The notes beneath the pieces are model-generated. The model did not search any database. It was not told the origin of the DNA and was given only the letters and a program-made list of their open reading frames with translations. The translations under genes and the position numbers were made by a program. DNA of 64,000 nucleotides from Deltaproteobacteria bacterium (lineage in GTDB: Bacteria > Desulfobacterota > Desulfomonilia > UBA1062): positions 1-64,000 of the forward strand of contig JAKPQL010000090.1 in assembly GCA_029547045.1 (NCBI GenBank). Reading direction: 5' to 3'. Below, piece after piece: positions 33,705-41,475 of this stretch; position 1 is the first letter of the stretch, and the number at the start of each line of letters is the position of its first letter.

Positions 33705-34336
33705 ACACCCCTCCTCTGGCCGAAGACCAGCACGTGGAGCCTCGGCGTCATGTGGTACCCGTGGTCTCTGCAGAAGGCGAAGACGGTCTCCATCCGCTGC
33801 AGCTGTTCCTCCCTGGTGGCGCCCATGGGCATGATGAAAACCCGTTCGGCATCCAGGGCATGCACCCGCACGAAGGCGTCGATCTCCCGCAGCGACGGCA
33901 GGTCATCCGCCACGAACTTGTAGCAGTCCGCCCTTTGGAGAGCCTGTGCCGAGCAGTGCCAGGAGCCGTCGATGTGCTTTGGGCTCAGGACGATGGCGGC
34001 CCCCTGCACCTCGGGGATCCCCGCCTTGCCGCTGGTTTCGTAGCATAGGCGGTACCCCCTGTTCACGAGGGCGTCGTGCAGTCCCTTCAGGCCGGATTCC
34101 CACTGCAGGAACGGCTCGCCCCCGGTGATGACCACGTCCCTCCCGGGATACCGCCCCACCTCGAGGAGGATCTCGTCGATGCCCATCTCCCTGAACTCGT
34201 GCCAGGCGTACGGGGTGTCGCACCATGGGCACAGGGGCTCGATGCAGCCGCCCAGGCGGATGAAGATCGAAGGTGTCCCCAGCATGGGCCCTTCGCCCTG
34301 CAGGGAATGGAAGATCTCAGTGATCACGAGCTTCAT
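33701..34336 (-). CDS. queE: QueE, 7-carboxy-7-deazaguanine synthase, with an unusual C-x4-C-x2-C cluster motif
   Basis: QueE is a radical-SAM enzyme that rearranges 6-carboxytetrahydropterin to 7-carboxy-7-deazaguanine. The 211-residue protein has TEIFHSLQGEGPMLGTPSIF at the N-terminus and the SAM-binding ITGGEPFLQWESG. The cluster motif reads GGCIEPLCPWCDTPYAW, giving C-x4-C-x2-C instead of the usual C-x3-C-x2-C. The frame is intact on both sides, so it is a one-residue insertion. QueE enzymes do vary here (E. coli has C-x14-C-x2-C), and activity is likely. The SD is weak (AAGGAGCG, 15 bases away). queD is not in the window. Confidence 0.92.
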   Translation of the reverse strand: MKLVITEIFHSLQGEGPMLGTPSIFIRLGGCIEPLCPWCDTPYAWHEFREMGIDEILLEVGRYPGRDVVITGGEPFLQWESGLKGLHDALVNRGYRLCYETSGKAGIPEVQGAAIVLSPKHIDGSWHCSAQALQRADCYKFVADDLPSLREIDAFVRVHALDAERVFIMPMGATREEQLQRMETVFAFCRDHGYHMTPRLHVLVFGQRRGV

Positions 34337-34508
34337 GGCACCCGCTGCTACGCTCCTTCATGACAGGATGGTTCCTGGCCAGGCATTATACATCAGGGGT
34401 GGCGGGAAATCCACGCCCCGACCGTCGCCGGTGCAAGGCCTGGGATCCTGATGAGAATGCCGCGACTCCAGGGACTTCCAGGGTTTCCCAGATAACCATT
34501 CACACACG

Positions 34509-34544
34509 TTGTATTTTCTGCTAGGAGTACTTACGATAATACAA
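34509..34544 (+). promoter_or_regulatory. Inverted repeat upstream of the acyl-CoA synthetase subunit gene
   Basis: TTGTATT (34509-34515) and AATACAA (34538-34544) form a 7-bp inverted repeat with 22 bases between. It lies directly before the SD of the next gene, in an A+T-rich patch. It could be an operator, and a GATAAT (34535-34540) within it may be a -10 box. No regulator is known. Confidence 0.35.
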
Positions 34545-34563
34545 TGCAGGAGAGGGGGGACCC

Positions 34564-35247
34564 ATGAAGATCATTCAAGACGCATTGCAGCGGGGGGACA
34601 AGGCCCTGAACGAGTACGAGTCCAAGCAGCTCCTGAGCGCCTACTCCATCCCGGTGACCAAGGAATTCGTGGCGGGCAGTGTCGCCGATGCCCTCTCGTT
34701 CGCCCGCCAGATCGGCTACCCCGTGGTGCTCAAGGGGTCTTCCCGCACGCTCACCCACAAGACCGAGCACCGCCTCATCGAGCTCGGCATCGACAGCGAC
34801 GCGGCCCTGGAGAGGGCGTACCAGGCACTCCAGGAGCGCGGACACGGACAGCTCGACGGCATCCTGGTCCAGCAGATGGTCAAAGGCGAGCGCGAGCTGG
34901 TGGCGGGCCTCATCCGCGATCCCCAGTTCGGGCCCTGTGTCATGTTCGGCCTGGGCGGCATCTTCACCGAGGTACTCAAGGACGTCACCTTCCGGGTCGC
35001 GCCGCTGGAGATGCGCGATGCCTTCGAGATGATGGACGAGATCAAGGCCAGGAAACTCCTGGACGCCTTCCGGGGCAAGCCCGCCGTGAACCGGGAGGTG
35101 CTCGCAAAGGCGCTGGTGAACCTCGGCAGGATAGGCCTCGAGGTGGAAGAGGTGGCGGAGATCGACATCAACCCCATGATCATCCACGAGGACATGCCCA
35201 TCGCCGTGGACGCCCTGGTGGTGTTGAGGAACCCCAAAGCCTCCTAG
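34564..35247 (+). CDS. ATP-grasp beta subunit of ADP-forming acetate/acyl-CoA synthetase
   Basis: A 227-residue ATP-grasp_5 protein corresponding to the beta subunit of ADP-forming acyl-CoA synthetase, which makes ATP from acyl-CoA in anaerobes. Motifs are NEYESKQLLSAYSIPVTKEF, IGYPVVLKGSSRTLTHKTE, VQQMVKGERELVAG, MFGLGGIFTEVLKDVTFRVA and VAEIDINPMIIHED. It ends with the domain. The alpha (CoA-binding) subunit is not adjacent and must be encoded elsewhere. The SD AGGAGAGGGGGG precedes the ATG. A Dus gene follows after 4 bases. Confidence 0.9.
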   Translation: MKIIQDALQRGDKALNEYESKQLLSAYSIPVTKEFVAGSVADALSFARQIGYPVVLKGSSRTLTHKTEHRLIELGIDSDAALERAYQALQERGHGQLDGILVQQMVKGERELVAGLIRDPQFGPCVMFGLGGIFTEVLKDVTFRVAPLEMRDAFEMMDEIKARKLLDAFRGKPAVNREVLAKALVNLGRIGLEVEEVAEIDINPMIIHEDMPIAVDALVVLRNPKAS

Positions 35248-35251
35248 CGCA

Positions 35252-36202
35252 ATGCCCCTGCTCCCCGAGCACGCGCTCTTCATGGCGCCCATGGTGGACC
35301 TGAGCCATGTGGCCTACCAGGAGCTCGTGCGCTCCTTCACGGGCTGCGACCTGGTGTACTCCGAGATGCTCAACGCCCGCATCGTACCCGACGAGAACCC
35401 CAGGACCTCGGTGTACCTGAAGTGGACCAGGCTCGATGACCTCATCGTGCAGATCGCGGGCAATGACCCGGCCAGGATGAGAGATTCCGCCGCCAGGCTG
35501 GATGCGTTGTCCCCCTTCGGGATAGACGTGAACATGGGATGCTGGCTCAAGAAGGTCACCTGCCACGGGTGGGGGGCGGGCCTCATGAAGGACCCCTCCC
35601 GGGCCGGGGCGGTGGTGGAGGCGGTGAGGAAGGTGGTGAACAGGCCCCTGTCCGTCAAGATGAGGATCGGGTACTCCCCGGACAGGCGGGCCATGCTGGA
35701 CTTCGCGGACATGCTCGTGGATGCGGGAATCGATTTCCTGGTGCTCCACGCCCGGACCGTTCAGGACGGCATGTCCCGAAGGGCACGGTGGGAGTACATA
35801 GCCGCCCTGAAGGAGCATGTGAAGGTGCCGGTGGTGGGCAACGGCGACGTGGTGACGCCGGCGGATGCCCTGGACATGTTTCAAAAGACCGGCTGCGACG
35901 GGGTCATGGTGGGCAGGCAGGCCCTCGTGAAGCCGTGGATCTTCCGGGACATCAGGGCCCTGCTCGCCGGGCATGAGCCTCCCGCGCCACCGGACCTCAA
36001 GGGGGTTATGCTCCACCTGCTGGACCTCCTCAGCGGGCACTTCCCCCCCGACGTGGCCCTCAAGCGCTTCAAGACGGCCATGGTCTGGCTGTCCCAGAAC
36101 CTGGCCTTCGGCCATCACCTCGCCAAGGGCGTAAGCAGGGAGAAGACCCTGGACGGGGCCCGGGCCTGCATTGCAGATGCCTTTGAGCGGGGCATCACCT
36201 GA
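35252..36202 (+). CDS. tRNA-dihydrouridine synthase
   Basis: A 316-residue FMN enzyme of the Dus family, which reduces uridines in the tRNA D-loop. It shows LFMAPMVDLSHVAYQELVRS, VQIAGNDPARMRDSAARLD, SVKMRIGYSPD, FLVLHARTVQDGMSRRARWE, VVGNGDVVTPADAL and GCDGVMVGRQAL. The catalytic-Cys motif reads DVNMGCWLKKVTCHGWGAGLM-like, with W replacing the normally invariant Pro of NxGCP. The Cys is retained. It starts 4 bases after the synthetase subunit gene with a weak SD, so it is probably translationally coupled. Confidence 0.92.
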   Translation: MPLLPEHALFMAPMVDLSHVAYQELVRSFTGCDLVYSEMLNARIVPDENPRTSVYLKWTRLDDLIVQIAGNDPARMRDSAARLDALSPFGIDVNMGCWLKKVTCHGWGAGLMKDPSRAGAVVEAVRKVVNRPLSVKMRIGYSPDRRAMLDFADMLVDAGIDFLVLHARTVQDGMSRRARWEYIAALKEHVKVPVVGNGDVVTPADALDMFQKTGCDGVMVGRQALVKPWIFRDIRALLAGHEPPAPPDLKGVMLHLLDLLSGHFPPDVALKRFKTAMVWLSQNLAFGHHLAKGVSREKTLDGARACIADAFERGIT

Positions 36203-36299
36203 TCGGCCTTGAATTTTTCACCCAGGAATGTATAACGGGGCTGCACGGCGCATGCCCTGTGCCGGTGCGGACTCCCCCCTTTCAGTCAAGGAGTGATGC

Positions 36300-37505
36300 A
36301 TGAAACAGATCGACCTGATGAAAGAGCTCCACACCCCTTCGGACAAGAAGATCGTCATGCTGGTCATGGACGGCCTGGGCGGGCTCCCTGACGCGAGCGG
36401 CATGACCGAACTGGAGGCAGCCCTCACCCCCAACCTGGACAGGCTCGCCAGGGATTCCATCTGCGGGCTCTCCACGCCCATCGCGCCCGGCATCACCCCG
36501 GGCAGCGGCCCCGGCCACCTGGGGCTCTTCGGCTACGAGCCGCTTGAATACCAGATCGGCAGGGGCGTGCTGGAGGCTCTGGGCATCGGGCTCACCCTCA
36601 CCCCGCAAAGCCTGGCCGCCCGCGGCAACTTCTGCACCCTGGATCCGGTGAGCGGCGTGATCACCGACCGCAGGGCGGGAAGGATCCCCACCCACAAGTG
36701 CGCAGAGCTCGTGCAAAAGCTCAAACCCATCACCCTGGACGGGGTGAAGGTGGTGGTGGAGCCGGTGAAGGACTACCGGTTCGCCCTGATCCTCGAAGGC
36801 GAGGGCCTCCAGGAAGGCCTCAGCGAGACCGACCCCCAGAAGACCGGACTCAGGCCCCTGCCGGTGGAGCCCCTGCAGCCCGGGGCGAAGAAGAGCGCCG
36901 AGCTCCTGAACGCCTGGATCGCCAAGGCCCTCGAGGTGCTCAAGGGCGAGTCCCCGGCCAACGGGTGCACCCTGCGGGGCATCGCAAGGGACCCGGGGCT
37001 GCCGGGCTACAAGGAGGTCTACGGGCTGAACGCCTGCGCCATCGCCACCTACCCCATGTACAAGGGCCTTGCCCGGCTGGTGGGCATGGACGTGCTGGAG
37101 GCTGGCGATACCATTGCGAGCGAGGTGAAGACGCTCCGTGAGGCGTGGGACCGCTACGACTTCTTCTTCTTCCACGTGAAGAAGACCGACTCGGCGGGCG
37201 AGGACGGCAACTTCGCGGCCAAGGTCAAGGTCATCGAGGAGACCGATGCCGTCATCCCGGAGATCCTGGCGCTCAAGCCGAACGTCCTGCTCATCACCGG
37301 CGACCACTCCACACCGGCACTCCAGAAGTCTCACTCCTGGCACGAGCTCCCGGTGCTCTTCCACGCGGACAACATCCGCACGGACCAGGTGACCTCCTTC
37401 GGCGAGCGGGCGTGCATGGCGGGCGGCCTCGGGCACATCCGGCACGTGGACCTCATGCCGCTGGCCATGGCCCATGCGGACAGGCTCACCAAGTACGGCG
37501 CTTAG
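36300..37505 (+). CDS. apgM: Cofactor-independent phosphoglycerate mutase, archaeal type (ApgM)
   Basis: A 401-residue enzyme of the alkaline-phosphatase superfamily that interconverts 3- and 2-phosphoglycerate. The start IVMLVMDGLGGLPDA carries the metal Asp. The nucleophile-Ser region is GITPGSGPGHLGLFGYEP. Metal-site segments are FFFFHVKKTDSAGEDG and LLITGDHSTPALQKSHSWHE. This is the archaeal ApgM lineage, also found in many deltaproteobacteria, and is distinct from GpmI. The SD CAAGGAGTGATGC precedes the ATG. Confidence 0.94.
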   Translation: MKQIDLMKELHTPSDKKIVMLVMDGLGGLPDASGMTELEAALTPNLDRLARDSICGLSTPIAPGITPGSGPGHLGLFGYEPLEYQIGRGVLEALGIGLTLTPQSLAARGNFCTLDPVSGVITDRRAGRIPTHKCAELVQKLKPITLDGVKVVVEPVKDYRFALILEGEGLQEGLSETDPQKTGLRPLPVEPLQPGAKKSAELLNAWIAKALEVLKGESPANGCTLRGIARDPGLPGYKEVYGLNACAIATYPMYKGLARLVGMDVLEAGDTIASEVKTLREAWDRYDFFFFHVKKTDSAGEDGNFAAKVKVIEETDAVIPEILALKPNVLLITGDHSTPALQKSHSWHELPVLFHADNIRTDQVTSFGERACMAGGLGHIRHVDLMPLAMAHADRLTKYGA

Positions 37506-37523
37506 GGAGAGGGGGAGAAGACG

Positions 37524-38636
37524 GTGAGCGCGAAGACCCGGGTTGCCATCATCTTCGTCGGCGTCTCCACCGAGCACGACGTGTCCGTGGTTTCAGCCTC
37601 GTCCATCGTGCGGAGCATCAATGCGGACAGGTTCGAGACGGTGCTCGTGGGCATCGACAAGGACGGCAGGTGGCTCCTGGGAGACGGCGCCTTCGACGCC
37701 CTGAAGAACGGGAGAACCTCGGCCGTGGAACCGGTGATCCTCTCCACGGATCCCCAGACCCGGGGCTTCCTCCACCTGGGATCCTCTCGCCTGACCCCGG
37801 TGGATGTCATCTTCCCGGTGCTCCACGGTCCCCGCGGGGAGGACGGCACCATCCAGGGGCTCTTCGAGCTCGCCAATATCGCCTACGTGGGGTGCGACAC
37901 CATGGCATCGGCCATCGCCATGGACAAGGACATGACCAAGAGGGTCCTTGCCCAGCACGGCATCCCGGTGGCCAAGGGCACGTGCGTCACCCGGTGGATG
38001 TGGGACACCGACCGGGACGAGGTCCTCAGGGAGATCGCGGACACCCTGACCCTGCCCCTGTTCATCAAGCCCGCCACCATGGGTTCCAGCATCGGTGTGA
38101 CCAAGGCGGCGGACATGGATGCCGTGGCCAGGGGGCTGGAATACGGCCTGGGCTTTTCCACCAAGGCCGTGGTGGAGCAGTCGGTGGAAGGGGCGCTGGA
38201 GGTGGAGATCGCTGTGCTCGGCAACAACGAGCCGAAGGCCTCCGTGCCCGGCCAGGTCATCCCCAGCGGCGAGTTCTACGACTTCAACGCCAAGTATGTG
38301 GACAATGCAAGCGAGCTCATCATCCCGGCAAGGATCGGCAAGGTGATCGCCGAGGAGATGCAGTTCGCCGCAGTGGACGCCTTCGTGGCCATCGGCGGTT
38401 CCGGCATGGCGCGCATCGACTTCCTCGTGTCCGCCGACAGGGAAAGCTTCTTCCTCAACGAGATCAATCCCATCCCGGGGTTCACGAGCATCTCCATGTA
38501 CCCCAAGCTCTGGGAGGCCACGGGCCTGCCCTACGGCGAACTCCTCACCAAGCTCATCGAGCTCGCCCTCAAGCGCTTCGAGATGAACCAGTCTCTCACC
38601 AGGACCATTGTCCTGGAAAAGGGGATCGGGGTGTAA
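37524..38636 (+). CDS. ddl: D-alanine--D-alanine ligase
   Basis: A 370-residue ATP-grasp ligase that makes D-Ala-D-Ala for peptidoglycan. It begins with GTG after GGGAGAAGACG. Motifs are VAIIFVGVSTEHDVSVVSA (binding loop HDVS), DVIFPVLHGPRGEDGTIQGL, MDKDMTKRVLAQHGIPVAKG, LFIKPATMGSSIGVTKA, and the metal-binding FFLNEINPIPGFTSISMYP. At 370 residues it is of the long type. The conserved Tyr/Phe region before the omega loop reads EFYDFNAKYVDN. It lies 18 bases after apgM, a likely operon. Confidence 0.95.
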   Translation: MSAKTRVAIIFVGVSTEHDVSVVSASSIVRSINADRFETVLVGIDKDGRWLLGDGAFDALKNGRTSAVEPVILSTDPQTRGFLHLGSSRLTPVDVIFPVLHGPRGEDGTIQGLFELANIAYVGCDTMASAIAMDKDMTKRVLAQHGIPVAKGTCVTRWMWDTDRDEVLREIADTLTLPLFIKPATMGSSIGVTKAADMDAVARGLEYGLGFSTKAVVEQSVEGALEVEIAVLGNNEPKASVPGQVIPSGEFYDFNAKYVDNASELIIPARIGKVIAEEMQFAAVDAFVAIGGSGMARIDFLVSADRESFFLNEINPIPGFTSISMYPKLWEATGLPYGELLTKLIELALKRFEMNQSLTRTIVLEKGIGV

Positions 38637-38705
38637 GGCAGGCGCCGCTCCTGAAGGATGGCTCCCGCGCACGGAATCCCTCCTGCGCCCTGAGAGGATC
38701 GGGCC

Positions 38706-39038
38706 CTACCTGAGGGGGACCCTCACGGAGAGTCCGTACACGGTCTCCTTCTCACCCCGGGGCGTGGTGTACGAGTAGAACATGGGGGAGATCTCATAGA
38801 TTCCGAAGGCGACCCCGCAGAACAGCCCGATGGCCGCCCCCTGGTAGATCCTGTCATAGTGGTCGCTGGGGTGGTCCATGAAGGCCAGGGTGGCCGCGCC
38901 CAGCAGCGTCCCTATGCCCGCCCCCCACAGGCCGTCGATGAGGACCACCTCCAGGGAGGAGGAAGACGCGGCGCAGGACTGGTGCGGCAGACAGAGGAGG
39001 GCCACGCAAACCGTTAGGATGACAGCGATCTTCTTCAT
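38706..39038 (-). CDS. Small exported protein with a glycine-zipper-like membrane segment
   Basis: A 110-residue protein with a signal peptide (KKIAVILTVCVALLCLPHQS) and a Gly-rich hydrophobic pair (DGLWGAGIGTLLGAATLAFM and GAAIGLFCGVAFGIYEISPM). The end YGLSVRVPLR may be a short beta-strand. It resembles small glycine-zipper envelope proteins, but no family is certain. The ATG overlaps the glpC stop by 4 bases (ATGA) and has AAGGAGATCCGC before it. It is therefore the last gene of the glpABC operon, an unusual partner. Confidence 0.65.
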   Translation of the reverse strand: MKKIAVILTVCVALLCLPHQSCAASSSSLEVVLIDGLWGAGIGTLLGAATLAFMDHPSDHYDRIYQGAAIGLFCGVAFGIYEISPMFYSYTTPRGEKETVYGLSVRVPLR

Positions 39039-40282
39039 GCGGATCTCCTTTTCATCTGTATCGTCTGGAGGATCTTCTGCGCTATGCCCGAACCGGCACG
39101 TGATCGTTTCGGGGTGTTCGCCATGGCCTGGGTGATGATCTCCGCCGGGTCCAGGGCGGGCATGAGCGCATAGTGACTGAGCTGCATGCGGCAGGCGCCG
39201 CAGTCGGCCACGACGGTGTCGGCCCCGGTGTCGCGGACGGCCTGGGCAGCGATCAGGCCGAGCCTGCGCGACGTCTCCTGATTGCGCTTCTTGAACCCGT
39301 AGGTGCCTGCCAGGCCGCAGCAGTTGTCGTCCAGGATGGAGCAGGTCAGGCCCTCGATCATCTCGAAGATCCTCGCGGCAGGGTAGCCGATGCCCAAGGC
39401 CCGCAGATGGCAGGGTATGTGGTAGGCCAAGCTCAGTTCGAGCGTTCCCAAAGGTCCGCCCTCGGCCTCTGCCTGGAGCAGGGGAAAGAGGTAGGCATAG
39501 ACGTTGTATGTGTTTTCCGCGATCTTCCTGCCGCCCGGTACGTCGAGGATCCCCGGGTAGTCGTGCATGAGGGTGAGCCCGCAGGAGGTGCAGGCATAGA
39601 CCACGTCGAACCCCTTGTCGATGTACCTGGTAAGCATGGCGGCGTTCTTCAGGGCGAACTTTCTGGCAATGTCCAGATCGCCGTTGCCCAGGGCAGGCAG
39701 GCCGCAGCAGGTCTGGGCGGGCATGACCACCCTGCATCCCGTGGACGCCAGCAGGTCCCTGACCTTCCTGCCGATGTCCGGGCGGTTGAAGGCGAGGTGG
39801 CATCCGGTGAAGAAGACCACCTTCCTGCCCCTGCCCATCCTCCTCCTGCCGCGCTCAAGGTTGACAAACCGGAACTCGGGCAGGTCGAGCTCCCTGCTCA
39901 CCCCGAACAGGCCGAGAACGGATTTGGTCAGGGGCCAGTCGGAGGCCCTGTTGGCAAGGGGGGCAAGCGTGGAGCCCAGCTTGTTGAAATGGTAGGCATT
40001 GGCGAAGAGGTGTGCGGCCAGCGGGCTCAGGTGCTCCCTGCCGTACTTGAGCTGGGCTTTGAGGATGATGTCCGCCACGTCCACGCCGTAGGGGCAGGAG
40101 ACCTGGCACCTGCGGCACTGGCAGCAGTATTTCACCCACTCGTCCACCGACTTTTCCGGGTCGAGGCGGAATCGTTGGGCATCGGGCCCTGCCTGCTTGG
40201 GCCCCGGGAAGCGCGGCTCCACCTTGTACACCGGACAGTTTTCCACGCAGATGGTGCAGCGGGTGCAGTGCTCGAAGGTCAT
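39035..40282 (-). CDS. glpC: GlpC-like iron-sulfur subunit of anaerobic glycerol-3-phosphate dehydrogenase
   Basis: A 415-residue electron-transfer subunit. Two [4Fe-4S] ferredoxin motifs lie at the N-terminus (CTRCTICVENCPVYKVEPRF and YCCQCRRCQVSCPYGVD). Two CCG domains follow (GCHLAFNRPD...QTCCGLP and PCHLRALG...NCCGLAGTYG), as in GlpC and HdrB/D-type proteins that pass electrons to quinone. The track ORF starts at 40390, but the ATG at 40282 overlaps glpB by 4 bases and is the natural start. The small exported-protein gene follows with a second 4-base overlap. Confidence 0.92.
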   Translation of the reverse strand: MTFEHCTRCTICVENCPVYKVEPRFPGPKQAGPDAQRFRLDPEKSVDEWVKYCCQCRRCQVSCPYGVDVADIILKAQLKYGREHLSPLAAHLFANAYHFNKLGSTLAPLANRASDWPLTKSVLGLFGVSRELDLPEFRFVNLERGRRRMGRGRKVVFFTGCHLAFNRPDIGRKVRDLLASTGCRVVMPAQTCCGLPALGNGDLDIARKFALKNAAMLTRYIDKGFDVVYACTSCGLTLMHDYPGILDVPGGRKIAENTYNVYAYLFPLLQAEAEGGPLGTLELSLAYHIPCHLRALGIGYPAARIFEMIEGLTCSILDDNCCGLAGTYGFKKRNQETSRRLGLIAAQAVRDTGADTVVADCGACRMQLSHYALMPALDPAEIITQAMANTPKRSRAGSGIAQKILQTIQMKRRSA

Positions 40283-41475
40283 ACCAGCATCCTCTCGCAC
40301 TGTCGTGCCGCCTTCAGACCGGTTGCCAGCGCCATGCCGTGGCCGCAGCGGTTCTTCATGATCTCGCTGTTCGCCAGGATGCTGCCGCACACGAAAAGGT
40401 TTTCCAGGCTGCTGCCGGCGGGCCGGAAGGATGCGTCCACCTCGATCCCGGCTCCCTCGATGGGATGGCCGGGCATGAAGAAGTCGTGCAGGAACCAGTC
40501 CTTGCGGGCGCCGGGCACCCGAACGGCGAGGTTGAACACGGGTTCTCTCACCGACTCCCGGGTGGCGTAGAGCCCGCCGCTCACGAAGGAGCCCGTGGCA
40601 AGGATGAAGGCCCGGCCCTGGACCCGGGTGGGCCTGCCGGACGCGGCCAGGGTCACGGCCTCCACGGTGGCCCCCCTGATCTCAACGCTGGAGATGGGGT
40701 TGCCCCAGTAGACCTCGCCGCCTCTTTCCTGGAACGCCGTCTTGAGCGTCCGGAACAGGCGCATCCCGGGCAGGGACGGCGGCAGGGTGGGGATCTCGAA
40801 GAGCGTACGGCCGATCCGCGAGGAGATCTCCTCCATCACTGCCACGGGGTTCTTCAGCCCCAGCACCGCCGGGATCGCAACCCTGCCCGGCGGGATCTCG
40901 ATGGAGGACAGCCAGGAGCAGAACTCGTCCAAAAAGCCCTGTTCCTCGAACCTGGCGGCCAGGGCCAGGGTGGATGAGCAGCCCGCATCGAAGAGGGAGA
41001 ACCCGGTGTCCGGGAGCCTGGAGGTGATGTAGGAGGGGTAGAAGTCCTTCAGTCCCGCAAAGGAGATCACGTGCAGGTACTCGTCCCTGCACCCCTGGGA
41101 TGCCTCCATGGTCCGCGGCACGAGGCAGGTGGTCTTGAAGGTGCCGATGGGGGTGAGGATCTCGCGGTTGGCCCTGATGGTTCCCGTGTATGGGATGGGG
41201 CTCGAGGCCATGATGTCCTTGAGCATCCGCAGGCCGTCCTCGATGCCCCTTTTCCCCACCAGGCGGTAGGGGTGGCCCTCCGGCAGGGCGCCGTATCCGT
41301 CCATGGGACGCCCGCCCAGGTCGAGCACGTCGATGCAGCCCGTTGAGAGGCAGCACACGGGGTCGCCCCGGGAGATGATCGCGGTCTTCAGACCGGCGCC
41401 CGCCAGGTGGATGGCCGCCGTGAGCCCGGACATCCCGCCGCCGATGACCACCACGTCGAGCATGCGTTCACTCAC
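40279..41475 (-). CDS. glpB: GlpB-like flavoprotein subunit of anaerobic glycerol-3-phosphate dehydrogenase
   Basis: A 398-residue FAD protein (DVVVIGGGMSGLTAAIHLAG) with GDPVCCLSTGCIDVLDLGG. Late segments are GRAFILATGSFVSGGL and LFVCGSILANSEIMKNRCGHG, as in GlpB. It begins with GTG overlapping the glpA stop (GTGA). GlpB is thought to relay electrons from GlpA to GlpC at the membrane. Confidence 0.92.
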   Translation of the reverse strand: MSERMLDVVVIGGGMSGLTAAIHLAGAGLKTAIISRGDPVCCLSTGCIDVLDLGGRPMDGYGALPEGHPYRLVGKRGIEDGLRMLKDIMASSPIPYTGTIRANREILTPIGTFKTTCLVPRTMEASQGCRDEYLHVISFAGLKDFYPSYITSRLPDTGFSLFDAGCSSTLALAARFEEQGFLDEFCSWLSSIEIPPGRVAIPAVLGLKNPVAVMEEISSRIGRTLFEIPTLPPSLPGMRLFRTLKTAFQERGGEVYWGNPISSVEIRGATVEAVTLAASGRPTRVQGRAFILATGSFVSGGLYATRESVREPVFNLAVRVPGARKDWFLHDFFMPGHPIEGAGIEVDASFRPAGSSLENLFVCGSILANSEIMKNRCGHGMALATGLKAARQCERMLV

